From NCBI GenBank assembly GCA_009741485.1, contig CM019228.1:10554696-10618695 (forward strand): a stretch of DNA of 64,000 bases. Reading direction: 5' to 3'. The notes beneath the pieces were generated by a model. It did not search any database and was not told the DNA's origin. It was given only the letters and a program-made list of their open reading frames with translations. The DNA is from Malurus cyaneus samueli (lineage: Eukaryota; Chordata; Aves; Passeriformes; Maluridae). The position numbers and the translations under genes are program-made. Numbering within the stretch: the first letter of the stretch is position 1; each line of letters starts with the position of its first letter. This document shows, piece by piece, positions 24,111 to 35,400 of this stretch.

Positions 24111-27100
24111 ACTTTCTGATTGAATAGAATTAAACCCATGGATTGCCCTTAAAATCAACAGAAGTTGTAAAAGAAGCACTTACAGTTTAATAGACTGCTC
24201 CCTAACAATCTTTAGGGAATTAAACCAACACAAATGGAAAAGGGAAGCATAATTAGGAATCGCTCATGTCACGTTGTTTGGGACTAGAATGAGGTTCTCA
24301 TTTTGAATTACAGAAGGTGGCTGATGCCCTAGATAACTGAGCAAAGGCTGTCTTGCCAGTAAATAAACATGAATATGGGAATGCCAGGAATTTAGCTACA
24401 GCAGCCTCACAGTTCTGATATGCTGCAACCCCTCTTTCTACTGAACATTCACAGTTCACTGCTAAGAAAGCAAAGCTTATCACGTGCTCTCTACCTTTTC
24501 CCCCTGTGGCAGCAGTCATAGTGCCTGTATGTTAATGCAGGTGAACCACCAACACAAAAAAGTAAAAAGCTCCTAGAACCACAAAGTTGGACTATTGTTT
24601 AAGCTAAAAGTCTGGTTTTGGACTGCAAAGAGAAAATGTCACAACACCTGTAATGACAAAATGGTTGAGGCAGTAGGACCAAAGTAAACCTGAGTGAATG
24701 TGTTGTCCTTATTTTCCTCCTTCCATGACTGTATCATTAGATTTTTGCCCCTCAGGTCAAGCAAATTCATAAATGTTATTGTCAAGAATTAGAAAATTAT
24801 TAAATGACCTAGTTTGCCTCCACTGTTGATTCTCTTTGTGTTACCATCTTACAGTGACATTGCTGGAGACCACTGAAAAGCATGCAGTGGTTTTTACATA
24901 ATTTTTTCCTGCTGCCATGTTTTACCTCATAGTAAGATAGACCCCCTCCTTTTCCAACAGAACCACTTCATATCATTCTGCACTGTAGCTACTACCACAT
25001 TGAGAGGTTCAGTTTGTAGCAGTTCTACAGAGCAGAGCTCTGGAAATAATTAAAATGTTTCCAGGCTTCTTGTGTAGAATGCACCAGGTACTGCTAAAGT
25101 TCTGGGCTCATGCAGAGCTGTGTTGCGAGCTAAGTAAAATTCTATTATTTACAGCTGTTCAAGCATATTTGGGAATTAATAGGATTACAGTGTGCCCAAG
25201 CCTAAGCAGAAGTGTTTGCTCTACTGCTTTGTCTTAATCGCAGTCATGTTCAAATCCTCTTGTCAAAAATGGTTCATCAGAATAGAGAAAATTGTATTTT
25301 CCGCTCGAGCTTTTGCTTGTGTAACTGCTGTGTTCTGTTCCCCAGTGGTAGGATTTTCTGAGAATCTGAGACATTCTACAGATGAGCTTTTTCTCTAATC
25401 TGCAGAATGATTTATACCACATGGCATTTTATATCCCTGTGGATGTACAAAAGGGCAGGCTTGTGTACAAAACAGCTTCCTGCCTGGAAGGAGAGACAGT
25501 AGCTTCCTGGAGATGACCCCAGGCGAGGGTCACAGCGAGTCCAGCCCAGCAGTGCACAGGGGCCTTGCTGCTGCTTGGGTGCTCCCATCTCCCCTGGGGC
25601 AGTTTGATGAGGCTCAGAAGGCAGTTGGGAGTTCCTTCTTACTGCACTCAACCATGATCAAATGCTGCTCTAGAGTAGCTCAAACTTCCTTCATTTTAGT
25701 CCCATTTTGGGAGAAACAGGGACTGTGCTAATTTGGGATTATATAAATAGCTGCAAACCAATCCGTATCTAAAACCTATTTGACAGATAGTAGGTGGTAA
25801 TGTAAAAGCTGCCATGGCAAGGTCATTTCTCCACAACACCCTCTTCTACTCCCTGCCTCCTTTACTACTTCTCACAGCCTAAAAGAAATCTTGTCTTGGG
25901 TTTCACAGTCACATACAAAACTTCCAGAATCCTGATAAAATTTAGCTATGCGGGGACTGATGTTTCATGAGTACTAAAAGTGATTACCAAGGTGGCAAAA
26001 AGAGGGTAAGGAATAACTGTGTTGGGATAACTGAAAAGCATCATGATGAAATGGTAAACCTAAAAATTATCTCACAGCAGGACACTGATATGTTGTCCTT
26101 CCTGTGTCTGTCCAGCAAAAANNNNNNNNNNTGTAGTTTGTTTTTATCACTAGTATTATAAGTGTTTATAATCCATGAAGAATTCCAAGGAAAGGAGTTA
26201 AGACTATTTATTTAAATATAAATACAATTAAATTATATAATTAGTCCTAAATTATCAGGTGTAGAAAAAAACTTGTTATTGTTTGGATAATTTTGGGTTT
26301 CATCAGAGCTAATATTGTTGGCATTATTTTAAACACTACCATGTTAGGGAGTCAGTTTTTGACATTTTATCCTGCTGTTGCTAGTGCTTCAGTATCTCAT
26401 AGTGCTCTGTTTTGGGGAAAGAAAACTTAATCCTAATAATTTAATACTGAAAGGTATCAAAACCATACTGCTAAACATCTCTCACTTTAGGCCCAAAGAG
26501 AAGGGATGAGGGAAAGGGAAAAATGGTCACTCTGGATACTTTTTTTTAACTTTCTGAGAAAAGTGGTATGGAAAAGGGATCCAAAAACTGTATTTGGGGG
26601 GAAAATGTCTAAAGGCATTTGTAGCCTTTCTTTGTACACAATGTTAAATAAAATCTCCTGTATCTATGTTGTCAGGTTCTTTTGGTCTTATTTAAATGAA
26701 AGTGGGCCTGCATTACACTGAATGTGTGAATTACATTCAGCTGAGTTTGCTGGAGGTATGGAATTTAACACTTATTTAAAAATAAAAGCCGTTTCTTGGT
26801 TTACAAGGTAAAAGCTATATTACTTAAAATCTAGAGGTTAGTACAGGGAACTAAAGTAAAACAACTTTAATGGGTGGAAATAGTTCACATGCGAAGTAGA
26901 GAAGTAGCTGAGCAACCCAGTCCATGTTCACATCTTATGAATCCTTTTGTAGGCACTCTGCATCAAAACCCAGCCCATTTCAGACCTTGTCAACTTTGCA
27001 TTTGTGTGCAGAGCACTTGAACCGTGGTTAGTATTTGCTAAGAAATCAGCTCTGACCTCCATTTCTTCAAATGTTGCATGAAATTAGTGGGATTTTGTAG

Positions 27101-29353
27101 GAATCAGTGTGGAAACTGAATCAGTTATTTACATCAAGTTAACCTGGTGCTTTATTTAAGTATTGTTTAAATTCTTAGTGTAATCAAAGTACATTTACGT
27201 TTGAATATAGTCCAAATTTAATATAATACAGAAACCTTTCTACAATAAAAAGATGCCTGCTTGAAAGCTCTCTAGCTGATTTCATTAAGTGTGGATGACA
27301 AAGATTACAAGTCTCCATTGCAATGCTGGAAATAGATAAAATGTAACTGGCTGCAGTGTTTAAAACTACACTGCGTATCATGTTTACCCCTGTACTGGGC
27401 AAAGAAGGAGAAACTCAGTGACTCTTGTTAATATATCCTACCAGTGGTGTGGCTTTATAATATAAAATCATTTTCCAATAGCTTCAATGTAGAATTGTTC
27501 TGTCCCATGATTCTCCCTCTCCCGGAAAGCGAATCCTTGTAGTGCAACCCCATGGAACAGTGTTAGGGTGCCCCTGGTTGAGCCTGGAAGGGGTCGTGTC
27601 CTGCACCAGGCACTCTGCACCCACAGCCACACTCCTACCTTGTCCAGCGCTCTGTTGACTGCCAGCCTGGAGCTTCTCAGCCACTTTTCCTGGGTGCTTT
27701 TCCCCGACTGAAGGCCCCAGGTGAGCAATGATGCCCCAGACTCGAGGTAAGCCATGGCATGCAGGCCTGTGCAAAGCAGCTGGCACACACCTGCAGCATC
27801 TGGAACGAGAGGGAGTGGATGAAACCTAAGGCTGGAGCAGGATGAGATAGAACATGAGTATAATAACCATGGTTGTTCAGTGCAAATTGCTCCACCTAAG
27901 CAGGCATCTTTCCATTTTCCAGACAGCCCTGAGGCTTGGACAGGCTGCCCTGGGGCAGCAGCTCCCCTGAGGGTTGCGGGATACAGCTGTCAGTGTGAGG
28001 CAGGATCAGCCGTCCCTGCCTGACTCCGGAGAGGCATTTGTCTGCTCTTTGTTAGAAGCCTCCAGTTATGGAGATTCTGTAATCCTCTGGGGCAATCTAA
28101 CCCAGAACATAACCACAATAAGAAAGCTTTCCTAGCAGACAGCTGAACCACTCTCGCACACGTTACAGCGCATAATACTGCAATTTTACACTTTTTTCAG
28201 TGACCTTTTAAGTTCCAGAACCAAGATCCAAGGCATATGCACTGTCAGCTAGCAGCTTGTTCATTAATTCACTGAGCTGAGTGACTGCTTCCTGCTGGAA
28301 AATAGAAAGCTGAGCCCTTTGTGGGCTACCGTGAGAAATACATTGTACAAAACAAGTGCAGACATTTTTCTTATCCTTAAAACAGAAGTAGTGCATTGAA
28401 ATGCCATTTTTTAGCTGATAAATAACTCAAACACCAAATCAAAGGTAGAAACACAGAACATTTTGCTGAAGATACAATGAATCAGAAAATCTGGCAGAAT
28501 GACACTCGTCAAACCGTAAGAAATTACTGTTAAAAACATCAGGATTATCACTTAAAGCATAAAGGAGAATTTTACTGTCAAACATTTATACAGTGTCTGT
28601 GCAGCAGCCTTCCATGGGGATCCCCACAAGGTAGGAACAGGCAGAGTGACACAGAAATGGACAGGGAAGGACATCTTAATTAAATGACTGACTTTCTAAA
28701 ACAGATAAACAGAAAAATTCCCACCATATAAATAAAACTGTGTTGCAATATCTGGCAGCATACATCGTGTCAGTTTTAAAAGGAATTCTAACTTAATAGA
28801 GATATCATTTACTTTGATTTACAATATTAAAACTTTAACTTCACCAAAGATAAGCAGGGGACCGCAAATCATACTTGCTCTGCCAGTCTGCAGCCTACAA
28901 ATTCCCTATTCCTGTGAATTCTATTCCTACAAATTCTAGGAAGGAATGTACCTCAAGAGAGAGCTTGCAACTTAATCTTACACTGAAATGTTTCTTTTGC
29001 TGAAACAGCTGAGTTTCTATTGGGAGAGATGCTTTAACCTAAACAAAGGGGAAAGTTTTACAGGGATGTGTCAAATCAGCACATTTTCTTCATTACTGTG
29101 TTCACAGCACTTCCCAGCCAGTGCCTGTAAACACAAGCTCTGCTATACCTCCCACCAAAGCACCCACGCTGCAATTTGGGTTTATTAACTGCAGTTGCTT
29201 GTTATTCCTGACAAGTCAAACAGCCTGCACAGTGATGGGCTACACAGCTGAGCTTAGTGTAGTGCATTTGACGGGAGCTCACACTCTTCAAACTTGTGCG
29301 CGCACACAGGTTCTTGTAACCTTAGAAGACAAAACTATTTCCCACCACAATAT
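24111..29353. other. Spacer between BCR and SPECC1L, no recognised gene
   Basis: Mostly AT-rich single-copy-looking sequence with the N gap at 26122. The part at 27.5-28.0 kb is GC-richer and open in several minus-strand frames; exon-like segments there and at 28.2 kb are treated as leads only. Further AATAAA words at 26647 and 26781 could belong to an even longer BCR transcript. Confidence 0.6.
26122..26131. other. Assembly gap (10 N)
   Basis: Ten consecutive N. True gap size is unknown. Confidence 0.99.
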
Positions 29354-29443
29354 GCTGGTTTTGTTGGAGTAGAGTTAATTTTCTTCAAGGTGGCTAGTAT
29401 GGGCTATGTTTTGGGCTTGTGCTGAGCAGAATGAAGAAAACAC
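29354..29443 (+). mobile_element. Remnant resembling an avian endogenous-retrovirus LTR
   Basis: The segment reading GAGTTAATTTTCTTCAAGG...GGCTAGTATGGGCTATGTTTTGGGCTTGTGCTGA closely resembles the start of LTRs of bird ERV-L-like families as I remember them (GAGTTAATTTTCTTCATAG, then GTGTTTTGGATTTGTGCTGA). Only about 90 bases align. No coding region, primer-binding site or partner LTR is seen, so this is a short inert fragment. Confidence 0.55.
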
Positions 29444-29693
29444 CAGTCCAGTTAAGCCACGAAACACGTTTAAACGTCTACTTCTCACTCGAATAAAAAG
29501 CTACAATTATAGATCTAGACTGTAAGACTTGTTTAAGGAGACCCACAGCCCCCTCACTCATACATATATTACCTGCCTTGTGAGTGCCAGAGCTTAAAAT
29601 ATGCTCCCCCCAAAATCCCCAAATTACTGATTTTTTCACCAGTCTCAGAGGCGGACCCTGAGCCGCGGCCATTGCCGCCTTCCCACCCACAGA

Positions 29694-30138
29694 CGGGCAA
29701 CGAAGCTGGGAAGGGTCTGGAGCTCAGGCCTGATGAGGAGCTGCTAAAGGAGCTCAGGGGGCCTTATCCTGGGGAAGAAGAGGCTCAGGGGGTTGTGGCT
29801 CTCCACAGCTCCCTGACAGGCGGGTGTAGCCGTGAGGGATCGGGCTGTATGCCCAGGGAACAGCGGACAGGGTGTGAGAAAACGGCATCAAGCTGCGCCC
29901 AGGAGAGGTGCAGATTGGACATGAGGAATAATTTCACCACAGAAGAGGTGATGATACATTGGAACGGACTGCCCAGGGAGGTGATGGAGTCACCGTCCCA
30001 GGAGGTGTTTAAGAAAAGCCTGGGTGTGGCGTTCAATACCACGTTCTAGGTGACACGGTGGTGCTGGGTCACAGCTCGACCTCGTCTCAAAGCCTTTTCC
30101 TACCAAATTGATGCCGGTATCCCGCGGTTCTGGGATTC
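29694..30138 (+). mobile_element. CR1 LINE, 5'-truncated 3' end
   Basis: Begins GGGCAACGAAGCTGGGAAGG and continues through the standard CR1 3' landmarks: CTGATGAGGAGCTG, AGCTCCCTGACAGGCGGGTGTAG, GGAACGGACTGCCCAGGGAGGTG and GAGTCACCGTCCCAGGAGGTG. It ends in a degraded GGTTCTGGGATTCA terminal repeat. It is 5'-truncated as usual for CR1. It lies in sense to SPECC1L and abuts the CpG island. Confidence 0.88.
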
Positions 30139-30530
30139 AGGCGCGGAGCGGCCCCGCCCTGAGGGAGGCGAGGGGAGCTGAGGTGCCGCGCCGCGCACGC
30201 GCCGCCCGTGGCCGCGCCCCGCCCTTTCCCCTCACGGCCGCGGGGAGCCCCGGGCTCGGCCCCTCCTCACCGCCGCCCCCCGAGGGGCCGCTCTGTCACC
30301 CGCGGCGGTGACACCGCCCCGCGCCCTCCTCGGGTCCCCCCGCGCCTCAGGGGCCGTCCGCGGCACCCTCCGCCCGCCCTGCCGCGTCCTCCCTGTCACC
30401 CATGTTGCGATGTCCCTGGGAGCGCCGCGGGGCACGGGCAGGCTGTGAGGGAACGGAGCGGCCCCCGGCTCCGGCTGGCGGGGAGGCGCAGCCTGGCCGC
30501 GTTTGCATCCCGCGGTAGAATCATTCGCTT
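30139..30530 (+). promoter_or_regulatory. SPECC1L: CpG island, likely SPECC1L promoter and first non-coding exon
   Basis: This is the only dense CpG cluster in the window. It carries two CCCCGCCC GC boxes (30152-30159, 30217-30224) and CGCGCACGCGCC at 30192-30203, which fits the NRF1 consensus. No TATA box is evident. The first SPECC1L coding exon, 13 kb downstream, has a splice acceptor before its ATG, so an upstream non-coding exon is required and this is the obvious place. GCAGGCT|GTGAGG at 30445 is a possible donor, but I cannot fix the exon limits. Confidence 0.75.
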
Positions 30531-32368
30531 CATGCTGCTGGCTCATGTCTGTGAGAGGGATGCTGGGTGTGTGTGGAGCTCCCTGAGGAGTAACGCGGTG
30601 TGCCCGTGTTCATCACCTTTCTAGCTGGATTTTGGTGTGATTGGGAGCACCTTTGCCTGGATTCTGGTCTCCCGCTTCTCTGGAGCGCGGTTTTTCTGCC
30701 TTTTTGTAGCTGAAAGAACCTCTTAAGTTCCAGCTTCGTGCCTGCTGTCTGCCATCCTGTGTTTCACAGTATTCCAGCTTCCACGTCTGTCATGATCTGG
30801 TATTACCAGGGATGTAGGAACACAGTTTCCTACAGCTGGGCCAGAACCAATCACCAGCCTGTTCTGAGAGGTTCTGTACGCTGTGTCCTCAGAGAGAAAC
30901 AGTGCAGTGCTGATGCTCAGCAAACTGTACCCTTCTCTCTCACAACAGCCCCTCGCCGTCTGTGATTGCATGAAGTGTCTGTCTGTGCTGGGATCTGGAA
31001 AACACAGCTCTCTTGTAGCAGAAAATGCGTCATGTAAGTGATGCCGCAGGGTGAAAAAAGCTCTAAGGAGCTATGGGTTCTGTCGAAGGGCATATTCTGT
31101 GCAAGCTCTGCTCACCCTAAAAGCAAACATAAACCTTCTGGAGCTGCTTCCTGCTTTATTAATGGTGTGGACTTTGGCTGCTGAAAGATAAAAAAATTAA
31201 AGCCAGTGGCTGCTTTTAACATTGTGGATCACAATATAGTGCTGCAGTAGCTCAGAAGTACAGTTTCTTCTCTGTCTCCAGCCTAGCTGAGTGTTGTTAG
31301 GTAGTTGCTAACAAAAATGAAAAGAGAAGGTCATTGTAAATAGTCTGAGATTAAAACTGGGAAACTGAGATGGGAGTAGTTCTCATGTTTCTTGTAACAC
31401 TGCCACTTCACTTTCAGCTAATGGAAAAATCAGATTCCAGGCTGGTCAGCTAGGTGAAGTAAGGAAAAAAACCCTTTATTTTTTAGGTGTTTTTGTATGG
31501 CTGAAGATACAAGTCTGTTTATTTCTTTATTGAATGTGATACAGAATTTGGAACAAAATATCTCAAATATTTTAAATGTAATTTTCCATTTCTGCCAGAT
31601 AAAGGGCATCTAGTTAAAAAATGCAGCCCACATTTTCCCAGTTACTTTGTCTGCTCAAGCTGATTGTTGACATGTGTTTTAGTGTAATCATTAGTAAAGA
31701 TATGTCTTCCCTGGATTATTTTTTTAAAATCTGATGATGGTAGAGCATCAAAATGGGAAAATCCCGTGCAGGGATTTCCAGGTGCCATGAACTGTACCTT
31801 CTGTTGTATTTTGTAGCTCTGGGGTATTTTCTCTTTCCCTCTGTGCTCTAGGGCAGTGTTATCTTTGTTACCTTCCAGGTATCTGCCAAAGGTGTTTTCT
31901 GCATCAGGTTTGAGCAGTGGTGCCCCTTGATGGACAGTGTGTCCATAGTAGCAAATCAAAGACAAGTTGGGTGCTAGGCTGACATGTGGCCCATGATCGG
32001 TCACATCATTTTCATCATTGACACTGGCATGGCTTTCTTGGGCCACCTGGCTTTTCCCTGAGCCATCCCTGGACAGCATTTAAAGCTGGCAAATGCCAGG
32101 TCTGAAACTTGTTGAGTTTTACATACTCCTTAGAAACTTCTTTGAAGTTTCTGTCTAAGTATATGTTGGAATAAATATTTTTATGCTGCAAAGATTTAAT
32201 TGCACAAAATAAATGTGATGTGCAGTTAACATCTTATGTATGAATGGATACATACATAGAAGTAACATTTTGAAGTTTTTGAACTAATTTGTGCCATTTT
32301 TGCTTTATTGTTTGTATGAAAGAGGAAAATGGATTCTCAGTAGGTGGAGGCTACAGAAACTCATTAAG

Positions 32369-32404
32369 AGATCTTTCACTAATGTAAGATCTTTCACTAA
32401 TGTA
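32369..32404 (+). repeat. Perfect 18-base tandem duplication
   Basis: AGATCTTTCACTAATGTA occurs twice without mismatch (32369-32386, 32387-32404). Confidence 0.9.
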
Positions 32405-35400
32405 ATTCAGAAGTTCTTTTTTGACCTTGTGGTGTTGGAGCCTGTCTTGCTAGCAAGGATCTAATCCTAGATGTGTAATGCTATTAATGGGACTGAATCA
32501 CTACTGCTCATTGGGAAAAATAGCATAAAAAAAGTTATGCTTGTACTTCCTGGCTTAAAAAATCACCCCATTTAGTCTTTATACTGAAAAAGGCAAAAAA
32601 AAAAGGAAGTGTTGGAAGCTGATTTATGTACATAGTGGTAGCCTTACGTGACTGGTTACAAGGAACATATTATTACTTGTTTGAGTTTATTCCTGCTGAA
32701 ATGATCAGAGAACCCACCATTTGGAGCACTTAGCAATAGTGCAGCCTGGAAGTAATCACAGGATACTATCTTTTGACATATAAATAATTCATTAGTAGAG
32801 TTTTCACACATACATGCATGATTTTGTTTGGGAAAGAGGACTTTGCTGTGAAGGCGCTGCAACTTGTGATCTTCATCTTTGTAACTAAATATCTGGGGTT
32901 ACTCCAGTTTTCCAAAGAATTGACACTATGTTGCAAATCAGTGGCAGAACTTGTACCTTCCCAAATTGCAGAGAGGGGAAATCCAAGAATAGATTCTAAA
33001 GTTAGGTGAAAGGAGGCTTTTTGAAGTGGTTCAATCTGCAAGGTTTCAGTACCAAAAAAATAAAAGATAATTTAGAACAAATAATTTGTTGCATATTAAA
33101 TTGTTGTAAAGCCACTAAAGCAAAATTTCAGAAGAGTAAATAACAAATTTTTACTTACTTCAGAACTTGGTTTGATGTTTTTGAAATACAAGTCTTGCAG
33201 CAATTTTATTTTCTATCACTTTTTGCAAGAATGAAGCCAAGCTAATAACTGGCTGCAACTAATTGTTACAGATGCAGTTTTATTCAGGAAAATAAGCTGA
33301 GCACCTAAGATGCAGTATTTTAATAATAGTGAAAAAGAGTTAAGGTAGAATTGAAATACTGGAATTATGTATTTGATGACATCAGCCTGAAAGTATTTGT
33401 ATTTTTTTTGATGCTAAAACCATTTCCTTGACTTTGGTCATTGGGCCAGTGTAGGCTGGGCAGGTACATTCAGTGAGTAATGACTTCCTGTGGGGTCTAC
33501 ATTTGGGGAGGTGGGTGGAAAGCATGACCAAGGGGCTGGCGTTCTTACCACTCCTTGAAACTTTCTCTGTTCTTAATACATTTCTGTGTATGTTCTTAAT
33601 TAAAAGCACACAGTGGTTTTGGCAGATGGAGCCTTCTTGAAGCTTCGGCTACAGAATTTCCTTGCTGTTTGAGGGTTGGTGCTGGAGAGGCTCTTTCAAC
33701 ACATTTCACTGTTCTATCTGCTAGAGCTTGACTTTCTGTGTTTAGCCATAGAATTTTAATTTTTTTTTTCTTTTTACTGGGTTGCCAGGTTATGCTGGGC
33801 TAAAGGTTTCTTTTATTTACTAAAGTAAATGACACTGAGGTTTGATAATGCGTGTGCATTTAAAGTAGCATCTGTTGTGACTTGCCTATTTCAATTTGCT
33901 TTTCCCTAACAAGTCACCAGCACTTTAAATGGTTAATGGCAAATATTTCCTTCAAGTCCCTGAGGGAATACAGGCTTTTCTGGGGAAAAAAAAATTGAAC
34001 TTACTTTTGTAGACATGATTCCTACCACAAATCTGAGTAACTGTGTACACTTGACATTTCAGTTTTGCTTTTGTGTCTTTCTGTTACAAAGATCCCTCTT
34101 TCCCTCTGTTCCTCTTTCCTAGCAATGACAGAATCAGGGAAAGCTACTCTGCACTTGCTTGTATGAGATGGATAATTGCATGTCTCTTTTGGAAATGATG
34201 AACTTCTTAGAACACACAGTTTCTGTCATCAATTTGTTCTTGACTTAGGATTTGTAAATATGAGATGCATCATTGAATGTGGCAATATCACTTGGTTTGA
34301 CTATATTGAGAGAGCATTTCATCAAGAATAAACGTGTTAAAATGACACTTTGCAACAGAAACTTTTCCCCCATAACTGTTGCTGATTTTTCTAGTTTTAT
34401 ACAAAACTGCAGGACAGGGTTTCCCCATCCTGTGGTGTGGGCATGCCTGTGACTTTGAAAAAGTTTAAAGGTGCCATCATGTTCTCCAAAAGTTTTGATA
34501 GTTTGCTGGGATAGATATTATTGTAAACAGTGTAAATTCTGTTTGTGAAAGCTCAGGAAAACTAGTAAAGATATTTTAAAGTGTGTAGCCCAAGTGTGTG
34601 TGTGAGATTTCAGTCTACTTAATTTCATATCCAAAACTGCATTTACTATATTAAAAACATGAAATCATATAAATACTAGTTACAAAAACTTCCTATCAGT
34701 TTCCTGAAAATCTTCCTGATGTATGCACCTGTAAAAAATAGTGTCTGTCTACAGAAGAGAATTCCACTGAGTCCATCCATTATGTACATTAATGTTGAAA
34801 TACAAAGGGTATTTGAAGGAAAAGAAAAAGGCTTCATTATAGCCTTTTTTAATAGAAAGACTTCATTTTTCTGGAGGAAGAACTATTCTGAGGTCTTCAG
34901 TCAGACATCAAAAGTGTGCCAGGAAACCTGGAGATGTAGGAGCTTTTCAAAGAAATACCTTAAAAGTCTTTCACAATGGGAAGTGCACTTGGCATTCCTT
35001 GGGTATATCAGCACATCAGCAGCTACATCAGTTAGTGATGCTGTACTGGGCTTTTAGTGCTTTTCAGGCTTTGTCCCATGTCAAATCCTGCATTGTTCCA
35101 ATAACCAAAGTGTCCCAGGGAACAGCAACTCTGTAAACTGGCTGGTGATTCACCCTTTTCTGGAAGGCTTGGAATAAAATTTGGAAGATAAATAGTCTTA
35201 CCCTTTTTCCCTGGGGGAAAAAAAATTGTCAGCAGATGGGAGCTTCTCCATCCTGTCCCAAGGACTTTCCTCCCATATGACTCAGATGTATCCTTGAGCT
35301 TCTATAGTGGGGCAGGTAACTGCTCCTCCCTTAGTGATACCAGGGTTTTTAGGAAGGATTTGCATGTGGCTCTGTCTCCTCTCTGTCTGCCAAGCCTGAA

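Noticed and set aside
29106..29190. + strand segment reading STSQPVPVNTSSAIPPTKAP then TLQFGF, reminiscent of FG-nucleoporins, after a decent acceptor
   Set aside because: Only about 28 codons, no good donor, no neighbouring exon, and no convincing match to a specific nucleoporin.
30208..30624. 138-codon + strand open frame in the CpG island
   Set aside because: Pro/Arg-rich translation is what GC-rich promoter DNA gives in any frame, and the minus strand is also open here. No conserved motif.
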